The notes: a model not told the origin generated them from the sequence alone. 64,000 nt of DNA from G965215145 sp965215145 (GCA_965215145.1 OZ244038.1:1798001-1862000); one strand, 5' to 3'; positions 44,562-53,432 are shown, numbered from the stretch's first letter. A program made the numbers and translations.

Positions 44562-46553
44562 TCAGACGTAGGCGATCTCCGCGCCGAACCGCTCGAACAG
44601 GATGCGGAAGACGGGGTGCTCGTGGCGGAGCCGCTTGACAGCCTCGAACGGGTCGGTCTCGACGGCGGTTTCGGCCTCCTCGGTGCGGACGACGAAGGCG
44701 AGCGGCGGCGGGTCCTCGCCGAGCACCTCGCGCATGGCGGCCTCGAAGGCGGCCCCCTCGTCCTTGAGGAGCCGGAGGGTGAACGCGTCCGGCACGGCCA
44801 CCTGGATCGCGCCGTGCTGGACGGCGGCGGGCTCGGCCCGCGCGAGCACCGTGGCGACCGACGGGCGGCGGGCGCGGACGCGCTCGACGAGCCGCGGCCA
44901 CGCCTCGCGGACCCGCCCGAGCGGGAGGCCGAAGTGCTCGTCCACCGCCGGCGCGGGCGCCACGGCGACGGCCGCCCCGTCGCCGCCGGCCTCATTCGTT
45001 GGGGTGTCTGGGCGGGGCCGCCTCTTGAGGGCTGGTGCGGGGAAGAGGTCGGGGAGGGACGGCGCGGCGGGCTCCGGCGCGGCCTCGGGGGGCACCTCCC
45101 GCTGCGACGGGGGGACGAACTCCGGGACGGAGGACGGCTCCGGCGGCGCGAGCTCGGCGTCACTCCGCGGCTCGACCGGTTCGGCGGGGTCCGCCTCGGC
45201 GGCAGGCTCGGGTTGCTGCTCTGGAGTGGGGGGAAGCGGGTCGGGTTGTGACTCGGGCTCGGGGGCTGCCGGCTCCGGCGCGGGCTCGTAGGCAGCCGGC
45301 GCTTCGGCGGTGGCCGTCGGAGGAGGCGCCGGGGAGGGCTGCGGCTCGGCAGCGGCGGCGCCTGCGGGGCGCGTCGGCACCTCGCCGCGCTGGATCATCC
45401 CCTCCAGCCGCTCCAGCTTCTCGACGAGCGCGCGGAGGTCGGCGGCGCCTTCGAGGTGGGCCAGCTTCAGCAGCGCGAGCTCCAGCTTCAGCCGGGGCTG
45501 CGGGCTCGCCTTGACCTCGCGCTCGGCGTCGTCGGCCACCATCAGCGCGCGGAGGAGGTCGACCTCGGCCCACGCCCCGGCCGCGGCGACGTAGCGATCG
45601 CGGGCCTCGGCGTCGGCCTCGATCAGCGCGCCCGTGCCGGTGGACGCGGCGGCGTAGAGGTGGCGGAGGTGCTCGGCGAGGCCAGCGGCGAACTCCTGGA
45701 GGTCGTAGCCCCGCCGGACGACGCCGTCTACGAGTTTTAGGAGCCCGGCCGTGTCGCGCGCCCGCGCCCCTTCCGTCACGTTGAAAAAGAGGTCGCGGTC
45801 CACGACGCCGAGGGCCTCAGCGAGCGCGGCGTACTCCAGCGCGTCCCCGACGAGGGAGACGGCCTGGTCGAACACGGAGAGCGCGTCGCGCAGCGCGCCG
45901 TCACCCTTGCGCGCGACGAGGTGGAGGCTGGCGTCGTCGGCCTCGATGGCCTCGGCTTGGCAGATCTCGCGGAGCCGCTCGACCGTCTCCTCGACCGTGA
46001 TCCGGCGGAAGTCGAACCGCTGGCAGCGCGAGAGGATCGTCGGGAGGACCTTGTGCGGCTCCGTCGTGGCGAAGATGAACAGCGCGTGGGCCGGCGGCTC
46101 CTCCAGCGTCTTCAGGAGCGCGTTGAACGCCGCGTTCGAGAGCATGTGGACCTCGTCCACGATGTAGACCTTCCGGCGCGCGCCCTGCGGCGGGATCAGC
46201 ACGTTCTCCCGCAGCGCCCGGACATCCTCGACGGAGTTGTTCGAGGCGGCGTCGATCTCGATGATCGAGAGGCTCCGCCCCTCCTCGAAGGCCACGCACG
46301 AGGCGCACGTCCGGCACGGCTCGGCGCCCTCGCGTTTTTCTAGCGGCGTCTCGCAGTTGATAGCCTTGGCGAGGAGCCGCGCCGCCGTCGTCTTGCCCAC
46401 GCCGCGAGGGCCGCTGAAGAGGTAGGCGTGAGCGAGGCGTTCGAGCCGGATCGCGTTCTGGATCGTCCCGGTGACGTGCTCCTGCGAGACGAGGTCGGCG
46501 AAGGTCTGGGGGCGGTACTTCCGGGCGGAGACGAGGAAGCGGACGTCGGCCAT
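44562..46553 (-). CDS. dnaX: DNA polymerase III subunit gamma/tau (DnaX)
   Basis: 663 aa. Clamp-loader AAA+ ATPase. SARKYRPQTFADLVSQEHVT at the N-terminus, Walker A in YLFSGPRGVGKTTAARLLAK, a zinc module with four Cys (INCETPLEKREGAEPCRTCA, SC), IIEIDAASNNSVEDVRALRE, KVYIVDEVHMLSNAAFNALL and the SRCQRFDFRRI sensor region. The collar (FDQAVSLVGDALEYAALAEA) is followed by a Pro/Glu-rich linker (about residues 395-520) and a tau-type C-terminal domain. First 19 codons and promoter region are duplicated at 49000-49095. Confidence 0.97.
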   Translation of the reverse strand: MADVRFLVSARKYRPQTFADLVSQEHVTGTIQNAIRLERLAHAYLFSGPRGVGKTTAARLLAKAINCETPLEKREGAEPCRTCASCVAFEEGRSLSIIEIDAASNNSVEDVRALRENVLIPPQGARRKVYIVDEVHMLSNAAFNALLKTLEEPPAHALFIFATTEPHKVLPTILSRCQRFDFRRITVEETVERLREICQAEAIEADDASLHLVARKGDGALRDALSVFDQAVSLVGDALEYAALAEALGVVDRDLFFNVTEGARARDTAGLLKLVDGVVRRGYDLQEFAAGLAEHLRHLYAAASTGTGALIEADAEARDRYVAAAGAWAEVDLLRALMVADDAEREVKASPQPRLKLELALLKLAHLEGAADLRALVEKLERLEGMIQRGEVPTRPAGAAAAEPQPSPAPPPTATAEAPAAYEPAPEPAAPEPESQPDPLPPTPEQQPEPAAEADPAEPVEPRSDAELAPPEPSSVPEFVPPSQREVPPEAAPEPAAPSLPDLFPAPALKRRPRPDTPTNEAGGDGAAVAVAPAPAVDEHFGLPLGRVREAWPRLVERVRARRPSVATVLARAEPAAVQHGAIQVAVPDAFTLRLLKDEGAAFEAAMREVLGEDPPPLAFVVRTEEAETAVETDPFEAVKRLRHEHPVFRILFERFGAEIAYV

Positions 46554-46586
46554 CGGGCGGGCGGAGCGGGAGGGGGGAACCGTCCC

Positions 46587-46595
46587 CGCAACATA
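46587..46595 (-). promoter_or_regulatory. -7-like promoter element of dnaX
   Basis: The minus strand reads TATGTTGCG, about 35 bp before the dnaX ATG; a GGGGAACCGTCCCC inverted repeat lies between. The same TATGTTGC is present at the duplicated 5' end (49087-49095). Confidence 0.5.
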
Positions 46596-46652
46596 CCCCG
46601 CCGGCTCGGATCGAGCAACCCGCTGTACGCGGCTTCGGAACGTGGCGAATCC

Positions 46653-48236
46653 TCAGTGCAGCAGCGTGACGCGCCGTGTGAGGACGCCCCCGTTTGCCTC
46701 CGCGCGGACGAGGTAGACGCCGCTGGGCAGGGCGCTCCCGTCGAGGTGGAGGGCGTGCGTCCCGGCCGCGAGGGCACCCTCGTGGAGCGTCGCCACCCGG
46801 CGACCGAGCGCATCGAAGACAATCACGGTAACGGCGGTGGAAGTGGGTAGAGTAAGGCGAAGTATAGTCGCGTCACGGGCCGGGTTTGGCGCAGCTTCGA
46901 GGCGGATATCAGCAGCCTCCGTCTCTGGCTCGGCAGCGACAGGAGCAAACCCGGAGAACACGTATGCAGAGCCGCTATCTGTGCCTCCATTGTCATCTCG
47001 GACGGCACCAACGAGCGCTCGCTCGCTCGACAATGAAACTGAAGAGCCGAAGGATCCTCCCTCCTCAGCGTCCTCAGCTTCGAGCTTCCTCTCCTGCACC
47101 CACCCCTCGTCCGAGCGGACGAAGACGTAAGCCGTGCCGCTGTTAACTTCAGGATCATCGTCGCCAAAGGCACCGACGAGAGCGCGATCGCCTAGAATCG
47201 AAACGGAAACTCCAAAGAGGTCACCCACATCGGCATCAGCGGCAGTAAGCTTTTCTTCCTGCGCCCAGGAGTCAGTGGAACGCACAAAGGTGTAAGCAGC
47301 ACCGGCGTTGTCTGCACCGCCGTCGTTTCTGAAGGCTCCGATGAGAGCGCGGTCACCTGAAAGCGATACGGATCCTCCGAAGGAGTCGCCTTTTGAGGTA
47401 TCAAAAGCTAGTAGTTTAGCTTCTTGCGCCCACTCTCCGTTGGCGTAAACAAAGACGTAAGCCGAGCCACCTTCACTTCCCGCATCATCATTCCGATTGG
47501 CCCCTACGAGGGCACGATCGCCTGAGAGCGAAACGGAAGAGCCGAAACGGTCCCCCATCGCAGCGTCTTCAGCAGTGAGCTTCCCTTCCTGCACCCATTT
47601 CTCGCCCGAGCGGACGAAGACGTAAGCCGCGCCGCTGTTGCTTCCAGGGTCGTCGTCTCCAAATGAAGCTCCGACGAGGGCGCGGTCACCTGAGAGCGAA
47701 ACGGAAGAGCCAAAATCATCTCCTACGTTGGCGTCATCAGCTTCGAGTTTCGCTTCTTGGGACCAGCCGTCTCCCGAGCGGACGAAGATGTAAGCGGCTC
47801 CAGACCTATCGCCCAGGCTGTTAGTATCAGTAGGAGCACCGATGAGGACGCGCTCTCCCGAGAGTGAGACGGAGGAGCCAAAAAGAGCGAAGTCAGCGGC
47901 GTCGTCGGAAGTAAGCTTCGCTTCTTGAGTCCACACGTCCCCTGAGCGAACGAAGACGTAGGCCGCTCCATGCTCGCTGCCGCTATTTGTTCCAATGAGA
48001 GCACGCTCACCTGAGAGCGAGACAGAAGAGCCGAAGAGGTCAAAAGCAGCGCCATCAGAAGCCACTAGCTTCGCTTCCTGATCGATTCCAACACGAAAGG
48101 CGACGGGGAGACTGGCAGCGTCGTCGTCTGACGAGGCTCCCTCTTCGCGCGCGGCGTCGGAGAGCGGAGCATGCGGCTGCGCGACCACCGGCAACGTGAT
48201 GGCGAAGGCGAGAAGAAGCGGGGCGATCCTGTACAT
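46653..48236 (-). CDS. Secreted FG-GAP repeat protein with type IX sorting domain (lower GC)
   Basis: 527 aa. Signal peptide (PLLLAFAITLPVVAQ), then seven near-identical repeats of about 50-55 residues, each with FGSSVSLSGDRALVGA, then AAYVFVRSG and a W-x-QEAKL turn, as in integrin-alpha/FG-GAP propellers. The last about 80 residues (LEAAPNPARDATILRLTLPT, VFDALGRRVATLHEGALAAG, SGVYLVRAEA) form a type A sorting domain for SprA-dependent export. Its codon usage is visibly lower in GC than the neighbouring genes, and it sits inside an islet flanked by a dnaX 5' duplication, so transfer is likely. Adhesion or surface display is an inference. Confidence 0.85.
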   Translation of the reverse strand: MYRIAPLLLAFAITLPVVAQPHAPLSDAAREEGASSDDDAASLPVAFRVGIDQEAKLVASDGAAFDLFGSSVSLSGERALIGTNSGSEHGAAYVFVRSGDVWTQEAKLTSDDAADFALFGSSVSLSGERVLIGAPTDTNSLGDRSGAAYIFVRSGDGWSQEAKLEADDANVGDDFGSSVSLSGDRALVGASFGDDDPGSNSGAAYVFVRSGEKWVQEGKLTAEDAAMGDRFGSSVSLSGDRALVGANRNDDAGSEGGSAYVFVYANGEWAQEAKLLAFDTSKGDSFGGSVSLSGDRALIGAFRNDGGADNAGAAYTFVRSTDSWAQEEKLTAADADVGDLFGVSVSILGDRALVGAFGDDDPEVNSGTAYVFVRSDEGWVQERKLEAEDAEEGGSFGSSVSLSSERALVGAVRDDNGGTDSGSAYVFSGFAPVAAEPETEAADIRLEAAPNPARDATILRLTLPTSTAVTVIVFDALGRRVATLHEGALAAGTHALHLDGSALPSGVYLVRAEANGGVLTRRVTLLH

Positions 48237-48326
48237 GGCGGGTGGGGGTTGAATCCCGAGAGCAATTGTGAACGAGGAGCGGGCGACGCAACCGCGCCGA
48301 TGACAACGGCTTTCGCGCCGGGCACA

Positions 48327-48335
48327 TTGAAGCTA
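48327..48335 (-). promoter_or_regulatory. -7-like promoter element of the islet FG-GAP gene
   Basis: The minus strand reads TAGCTTCAA, about 90 bp before the ATG, in an AT-richer stretch with TTTGCTTAG just upstream. Confidence 0.4.
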
Positions 48336-48419
48336 AACCGTTCTAAGCAAAGTGGCAAGCGCTGCCGCTGGTTGCTCTCCTCCTCAGCCACTCGCCACAA
48401 CCTCCCCGTGCGGTGCCTG

Positions 48420-48689
48420 CTACCGCGCGTCAGAGGCCACGACCTCCTGTCCTATCTCGTGCAGGAACTCCGGCGCGAGGTCCGCTCCGTTCGGCCACGC
48501 CACCGTCCGCGTCTCCTGGTCCACGAACGCCTCTGCGAACGCCGCCTCGTCCCGGAGCAGCTCGAACACCTCCCCGTGAAGCTCGTCGCTCAAATCGACC
48601 TCGCGCTCGGATCCGTCGGTGAACGCGACTGCGAGCCGGAATTCACCGAGGTGGCGGACGGACGTGACGTGGAGGAAGGGACTCGGCAT
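48420..48689 (-). CDS. DUF2442 family protein
   Basis: 89 aa. LHVTSVRHLGEFRLAVAFTD, then SEREVDLSDEL, FELLRDEAAFAEAFVDQETR and TVAWPNGADLAPEFLH, the DUF2442 pattern in order. Genes of this family often follow DUF4160, and the pair is regarded as a putative toxin-antitoxin module; there is no direct evidence here. 11 bp downstream of the DUF4160 gene. Confidence 0.85.
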   Translation of the reverse strand: MPSPFLHVTSVRHLGEFRLAVAFTDGSEREVDLSDELHGEVFELLRDEAAFAEAFVDQETRTVAWPNGADLAPEFLHEIGQEVVASDAR

Positions 48690-48700
48690 CGGAGGGAGGC

Positions 48701-48958
48701 TCAGGTGAGCGGCGGGATCTGCTCAAGCGGTTTATGCGCGCGGGCGAGCTCCCAGTTCCGCATCAGTGCCTCCTCGTATAGCTCGGCCCACTCCAGCACG
48801 AGCCGCAGCGCCCGCTTCGACATCGTCCCAGTCACGGCCCCGCCGCGGATCTCGACGGTCACCTCGTCTTCGCCATAGCGGGCGTGAAAGTGGGGCGGTA
48901 GGTGATCGCGGTAGTTCAGGAAGATGATGATCCCGAAAAAGCGAGAGACGGTCGGCAA
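48701..48958 (-). CDS. DUF4160 family protein
   Basis: 85 aa. FGIIIFLNYRDHLPPHFHAR with the conserved HxPPHFHA motif, YGEDEVTVEIRGG, then SKRALRLVLEWAELYEEALM and NWELARAHKPLEQI. Upstream partner of DUF2442. Its start is 42 bp from the duplicated dnaX 5' end. Confidence 0.88.
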   Translation of the reverse strand: MPTVSRFFGIIIFLNYRDHLPPHFHARYGEDEVTVEIRGGAVTGTMSKRALRLVLEWAELYEEALMRNWELARAHKPLEQIPPLT

Positions 48959-48999
48959 GGCACCGGTGCGCTGAGAGTGTGGGTGGCCTGGGGGTCCCC

Positions 49000-49095
49000 G
49001 GCGAAGGTCTGGAGGCGGTACTTCCGGGCGGAGACGAGGAAGCGGGCGTCGGCCATCGGGCGGGGTGCGAGGGGTGCCGGGGTCGCTGCAACATA
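49000..49095 (-). pseudogene. Duplicated 5' end and promoter of dnaX
   Basis: Positions 49000-49064 match 46497-46561 in the same orientation at 63 of 65 bases, including the ATG (49056) and 19 codons (MADARFLVSARKYRLQTFA against MADVRFLVSARKYRPQTFA). After that the frame runs into unrelated sequence. The TATGTTGC promoter element is kept at the same distance (49087-49095). The copy lies beyond the lower-GC islet, next to purE. Confidence 0.85.
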
Positions 49096-49132
49096 CCCCG
49101 GCCGGGGAGAGGGAGAAAGGGCGCGGGCGCGA

Positions 49133-49627
49133 TTACGAGCCCGCCTGCACCCGCCGGTCCATCCCCTCGACGCGCTCGACCTCAGACGCCCGAAACGCCG
49201 CCAGCCGCTCGGCCAGCGCCTCGTCGGCGGTGGCGAGGATCTGGACGGCCAGCAGCCCCGCGTTCTTCGCCCCCCCGATGGCGACCGTCGCCACGGGGAC
49301 GCCGCCGGGCATCTGCACGATGGAGAGCAGCGAGTCGAGGCCCTTCAGGTGTCGGCTCGGTACGGGCACACCGACGACCGGGAGTGGCGTGCTCGCGGCG
49401 ATCATGCCGGGGAGGTGTGCTGCCCCGCCCGCGCCGGCCACGATCACCCGGAGCCCCCGCCCGCGCGCGGCCCGCGCGTAGTCCGTCATCCGGTCGGGCG
49501 TCCGGTGGGCTGAGAGCACCCGCATCTCGTATGGGACGCCGAACTCTTCGAGCACGTCGGCGGCGGCCTGCATCGTGGGGAGGTCGGACTCGCTGCCCAT
49601 GGCGATGCCGACGAGGGGGTTGGGCAT
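49133..49627 (-). CDS. purE: 5-(carboxyamino)imidazole ribonucleotide mutase PurE
   Basis: 164 aa, class I PurE, which moves the carboxylate of N5-CAIR to C4. VGIAMGSESDLPTMQAAADV, catalytic His41 in RVLSAHRTPDRM, IVAGAGGAAHLPGMIAASTP, then VPVPSRHLKGLDSLLSIVQM and PGGVPVATVAIGGAKNAGLL. Follows purK, from which it is separated by 48 bp that contain a perfect 28-bp palindrome. Confidence 0.97.
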   Translation of the reverse strand: MPNPLVGIAMGSESDLPTMQAAADVLEEFGVPYEMRVLSAHRTPDRMTDYARAARGRGLRVIVAGAGGAAHLPGMIAASTPLPVVGVPVPSRHLKGLDSLLSIVQMPGGVPVATVAIGGAKNAGLLAVQILATADEALAERLAAFRASEVERVEGMDRRVQAGS

Positions 49628-49643
49628 GTGTCGTAGGGGCGGG

Positions 49644-49671
49644 GTAGGGGCACGATATATCGTGCCCCTAC
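49644..49671. repeat. GTAGGGGC-family palindrome (copy 5, perfect)
   Basis: Perfect 28-bp palindrome: GTAGGGGCACGATA (49644-49657) / TATCGTGCCCCTAC (49658-49671), between purK and purE. Best preserved member of the family here. Confidence 0.85.
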
Positions 49672-49675
49672 GGGT

Positions 49676-50905
49676 TCAGAGGCGAATCAGCCCAGCGGCG
49701 CGCTCGGCGCGGGCGCGGGCGTCGGTGGGGTCCGGGCCGGTGGCGGTGACGTGGCCCATCTTCCGCTTCGGGCGGACCTCTCCCTTGTCGTAGAGGTGGA
49801 CGCCCACGCCCGGCACGGCCAGCGCCTCGGCGAAGCCGTCCGGCCGAGGGTCGCCCTCGCGGCGGCCGAGGACGTTGACCATGCACGCCGCCGGCACCCG
49901 CAGCGACGGGTCGCCGAGGGGGAGGCCGAGCACGGCGCGGGCGTGGTTCTCGAACTGCGAGGTGTGGCACGCCTCGATCGTGTAGTGCCCCGTGTTGTGC
50001 GGCCTCGGCGCAAGCTCGTTCACAAGGATCCGCCCGGCCGCCGTCTCGAAGACCTCGACGGCGGTGATGCCGACCCCACCCACCGCCTCGACGGCCGCGA
50101 GCCCGACCCGCCGCGCCTCGGCCTCAACGTCCTCAGGGATGCCGGCGGGGACGACGACGGCGTGGCAGCGGTGGTCGCGCTGCTCGGTGTAGGCCACGGG
50201 GTAGACGACGTGCTCGCCGTCGGGCCGGCGGGCGACGAGCACCGTCAGCTCCCGCCGGAAGTCGACGAACGCCTCGACCAGCAGGCCCCCCGCCTTCGCG
50301 GGGGCAGGCGCATCGGCCAAGTCGTCCCAGGCGCGGCGGAGACCGTCGGGGTCGTGGGCGGTGGCGTTGCCGTAGCCGTCGTAGGAGCCGCGGTAGCGCT
50401 TCAGCACCACGGGCCAGCCGAACCGCTCGGCCGCGGCGCGGGCCTCCTCGATGGTGGCGCAGCGGGCGAAGGGGGGGAGCGGCAATCCGGCCTTCTCTAG
50501 CGCCCCGTTCTGCCGGCCCTTGTCGCGGATCGTCCGCAGCGTCTCCGGCGCGGGCCACAGCGCCGTGCCCTCCGGGAGCACGGGTTCGAGCACGTCCGCC
50601 GGCGCCCATTCGCTCTCGACCGTCACCGCGTCGCAGCCCTCGGCGAAGCGGCGCAGCACCTCGGGATCGGTCCAGTCGCCGACGGTGACCTCGCCGAGCC
50701 CGTCGACCGGCGGCGCGGGCTGCGGGACGAGGAACCGGACGCGGACGCCCATCGGGATAGCCGCCAGCGCGGTCATCCGCCCGAGCTGCCCCCCGCCGAG
50801 GATGCCGAGGGTGGGGAAACGGCTTGAGGATCGAGGATGGAGGATGGAGGATGGAGCGGCACCCTCCGCCGTCCCACCCTCTGTCCTCGAGTGTCTATTC
50901 TCCAT
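49676..50905 (-). CDS. purK: 5-(carboxyamino)imidazole ribonucleotide synthase PurK
   Basis: 409 aa. ATP-grasp enzyme making N5-CAIR from AIR, bicarbonate and ATP. LGILGGGQLGRMTALAAIPM, SEWAPADVLEP, KGRQNGALEKAGLPLPPFAR, VVLKRYRGSYDGYGNATAHD, EAFVDFRRELTVLVARRPDG and ILVNELAPRPHNTGHYTIEA. No start codon lies near the usual N-terminus (FPTLGILGGG); the only one in frame is the ATG at 50905, inside ftsK. The resulting 30-residue leader (ENRHSRTEGGTAEGAAPSSI, LHPRSSSR) is encoded by a low-complexity hairpin. Confidence 0.95.
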   Translation of the reverse strand: MENRHSRTEGGTAEGAAPSSILHPRSSSRFPTLGILGGGQLGRMTALAAIPMGVRVRFLVPQPAPPVDGLGEVTVGDWTDPEVLRRFAEGCDAVTVESEWAPADVLEPVLPEGTALWPAPETLRTIRDKGRQNGALEKAGLPLPPFARCATIEEARAAAERFGWPVVLKRYRGSYDGYGNATAHDPDGLRRAWDDLADAPAPAKAGGLLVEAFVDFRRELTVLVARRPDGEHVVYPVAYTEQRDHRCHAVVVPAGIPEDVEAEARRVGLAAVEAVGGVGITAVEVFETAAGRILVNELAPRPHNTGHYTIEACHTSQFENHARAVLGLPLGDPSLRVPAACMVNVLGRREGDPRPDGFAEALAVPGVGVHLYDKGEVRPKRKMGHVTATGPDPTDARARAERAAGLIRL

Positions 50906-50918
50906 CTTCCATCTCCTC
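50833..50918. repeat. Low-complexity hairpin spanning the ftsK end and the purK start
   Basis: GAGGATGGAGGATGGAGGAT (from 50833) pairs imperfectly with CTCCATCTTCCATCTCCTC (50900-50918). It carries the last ftsK codons (EEMEDGE), the purK ATG and the atypical purK leader. Confidence 0.55.
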
Positions 50919-53432
50919 GGTTTCGCCGCTGAGGTGCGCCTGCAATGCCTGCTCGTCCGGGACCAGCACGTCCCGCGCCTTCGAGCCCTCGAAGGGGCCG
51001 ACGATGCCGGCGTCCTCCAGCTGGTCCACGATCCGCGCGGCGCGGGTGTAGCCGACGGCGAGCTTCCGCTGGAGCAGCGACACCGAGCCCTGCTGGCTCC
51101 GCACGATCACGCGGGCGCCCTCCTCGAACAGCTCGTCCCGCTCGTCGGCGCCGCCCGTGGGGCTGCCGAGGCCGCCGTCCTCCGATTCGAGCGGGGGGAG
51201 GAGGTAGGGGCCGGCGCCGGGCTGCGCGGCCACGTGCGTCACCACCCGCTCGATCTCGGCGTTCGAGACGAACGGGCCTTGCAGGCGCACCGTCCGGCTG
51301 CCGTTCATGTAGAGGAGGTCGCCGTTACCGACGAGCTGCTCGGCGCCGCCGCCGTCGAGGATCGTCCGGGAGTCGATCTTGCTGGCGACCTGGTAGGCGA
51401 TGCGGCTGGGGAAGTTGGCCTTGATGAGGCCCGTGATGACGTCCACGCTCGGCCGCTGCGTCGCGAGGATGAGGTGGATGCCGACGGCGCGGGCCATCTG
51501 CGCGAGCCGCGCGATCGGCGGCTCGACCTCCTTGCCGCTCGTCATCATGAGGTCGGCGAGCTCGTCCACGATCACGACGATGTAGGGGAGGTGGCGGTGG
51601 TCGTCGTCGCCGGAGAGGGCGCCGGAGCGGACCCTCTCGTTGTACTCGCGGATGCCGCGGACGCCGGCGCCGGCGAGGAGGTCGTAGCGCGCCTCCATCT
51701 CGCGCTCGCAGCTCTTCAGCACGCCGGCGGCCTGCATGAAGTCCGTGATGACGGGGTCCTCGGCGTCCTCCGGCATCGCGATGTAATGGTCCAGCAGGTG
51801 CTGGTACGGCCCGAGCTCGATCTTCTTCGGGTCGATCATCACGAACTTCAGGTCCGCCGGGTGGCAGGCGTAGAGGAGCCCCACGATGGCGCCGTTGAGC
51901 CCGACCGACTTGCCCGCCCCCGTGGCCCCGGCGATCAGCAGGTGCGGCATCTTGGCGAGGTCCTCGACGTGGACCTCGCCCTGGATGTTCTTGCCGAGCG
52001 CCACCGGCAGCTCGGCCTCCTTGTCGGTGAAGCTCGCCGAACCGAGCACGCGGCGGAGCCGGACGAGCTCGCGGTGCCGGTTCGGGATCTCGACGCCGAT
52101 GGCGCTCTTGCCGGGGATGGGCGCGAGGATCCGGATGCCCGGCGCCGCCATCGCCATCGCGAGGTCGTCTTCGAGCGCGGTGATCCGGCTGATCCGGACG
52201 CCCGGCGCGGGGGTCAGCTCGTAGCGCGTCACCGTCGGCCCGACGACGGCGTGGATGGCGGTGATCTGGACGTTGTAGGTCTCGAGCTTGTCGAGGAGGA
52301 CGCGCTTGTTGTCCTCGATCTCGTCGAGGTCCACGCCCTGCGCGGCGTCGGCGGCGTCGAGGAGGTCGAGCTCGGGGAACGAGAAGGGGACCGCCGCGGC
52401 GTCGGGCTGCTGGCGATGGCGGGCTTCGAGGTCGCCCTCGCGTTCTTGGGCCGGCCCCTGGACGTGTAGCTCGGGTTCGGGGGATGGGGGATGGGATGCG
52501 GGAGATGGAGGCCTGGACTCCGGCGCATGCTGGGCGACGAGGGTGTCGAGCAGGCGGTCGTCGTCCGCTGGCGGCGCGACGGGCGGGGGAGACGGCGCGG
52601 CCTTCGACGGCGTCACGCGCGGCGGCTCCGCCTGTCGTACCGGCCCCGATGTCTTCACCGGCTCCTTCTTCCTCTCCCGCTTCTCGCTCCCCCTCTTCCG
52701 CTCCTCTGCTCTTCCCCTCTCCCTTTCCTTTGCCCGCTCCTCCCGCCTTGCGGCACGGGCGGCGACGCGGGTCTCGTGCGCCTCCTTCGCCGCGAGCCAC
52801 CGCTCGGACGTCCGCCCCCGCAGCCGGTCCACGCCGGCGCCGACGCGGTCGAGCGTGAGTTGAATGTCGCGGTCGATCACGAGCAACCCCATGACGGCGA
52901 TGGCGACGAAGAGCAGGATCAGCGAGCCGGCGTGGCCGAAGACCTGCTTCATCCATCCCGCGACCCCGAGCCCGACCTCCCCGCTCCACAGCGCGAGCGC
53001 GGCGTCGGCCCCGCCGGCGAACCACCCGAACAGCACGGCGACGAGGAACACCCCGACGACGGCGAGGCCCGTCAGCAGCGGGAGGTAGACCGTCTCGCGG
53101 CGGCGGAAGAACACGTAGCCCCACGCGAAGAGCAGCGCGCAGAAGGCGAGCACGGGGAACCCGAGGAACCCGCGGACGAGCCCGTCGGCGAGCTTAGCGC
53201 CGACGAGGCCGAGCGCGTTGTGCGCCCGCTCGGCGCCGGGGCGCAGCGCGTCGAGCCACCCGAGGCCCTCGGCCAGCGCGGCGTCGCGGCCGTCGTAGGT
53301 GACGAGGGCGAGCCCGAGCAGGATGGCGAGCCCCATCAGCACGAGCCCGAGCACCTCCTGGCGCCGCTGGCCGGCGGGGGCGGGCTTTGGCTTCTTCGCG
53401 CTCTTCTTTTTGCTGCGGGTGGCGGTGCTCAC
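50895..53432 (-). CDS. ftsK: DNA translocase FtsK/SpoIIIE
   Basis: 845 aa. Pumps chromosome termini across the division septum. Four N-terminal membrane spans (VLGLVLMGLAILLGLALVTY to LLFVAIAVMGLLVI), a Lys/Arg/Glu-rich then Pro-rich linker, and the RecA-like motor: Walker A GATGAGKSVGLNGAI near residue 500, LKFVMIDPKKIELGPYQHLL, Walker B LPYIVVIVDELADLMM, and LILATQRPSVDVITGLIKAN. The C-terminal gamma domain (ARVIVRSQQGSVSLLQRKLA, VGYTRAARIVDQLEDAGIVG) reads KOPS-like sites. A GGATGGGGGATGGGAT tract around 52480 encodes part of the linker. Overlaps the purK start. Confidence 0.97.
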   Translation of the reverse strand: MSTATRSKKKSAKKPKPAPAGQRRQEVLGLVLMGLAILLGLALVTYDGRDAALAEGLGWLDALRPGAERAHNALGLVGAKLADGLVRGFLGFPVLAFCALLFAWGYVFFRRRETVYLPLLTGLAVVGVFLVAVLFGWFAGGADAALALWSGEVGLGVAGWMKQVFGHAGSLILLFVAIAVMGLLVIDRDIQLTLDRVGAGVDRLRGRTSERWLAAKEAHETRVAARAARREERAKERERGRAEERKRGSEKRERKKEPVKTSGPVRQAEPPRVTPSKAAPSPPPVAPPADDDRLLDTLVAQHAPESRPPSPASHPPSPEPELHVQGPAQEREGDLEARHRQQPDAAAVPFSFPELDLLDAADAAQGVDLDEIEDNKRVLLDKLETYNVQITAIHAVVGPTVTRYELTPAPGVRISRITALEDDLAMAMAAPGIRILAPIPGKSAIGVEIPNRHRELVRLRRVLGSASFTDKEAELPVALGKNIQGEVHVEDLAKMPHLLIAGATGAGKSVGLNGAIVGLLYACHPADLKFVMIDPKKIELGPYQHLLDHYIAMPEDAEDPVITDFMQAAGVLKSCEREMEARYDLLAGAGVRGIREYNERVRSGALSGDDDHRHLPYIVVIVDELADLMMTSGKEVEPPIARLAQMARAVGIHLILATQRPSVDVITGLIKANFPSRIAYQVASKIDSRTILDGGGAEQLVGNGDLLYMNGSRTVRLQGPFVSNAEIERVVTHVAAQPGAGPYLLPPLESEDGGLGSPTGGADERDELFEEGARVIVRSQQGSVSLLQRKLAVGYTRAARIVDQLEDAGIVGPFEGSKARDVLVPDEQALQAHLSGETEEMEDGE

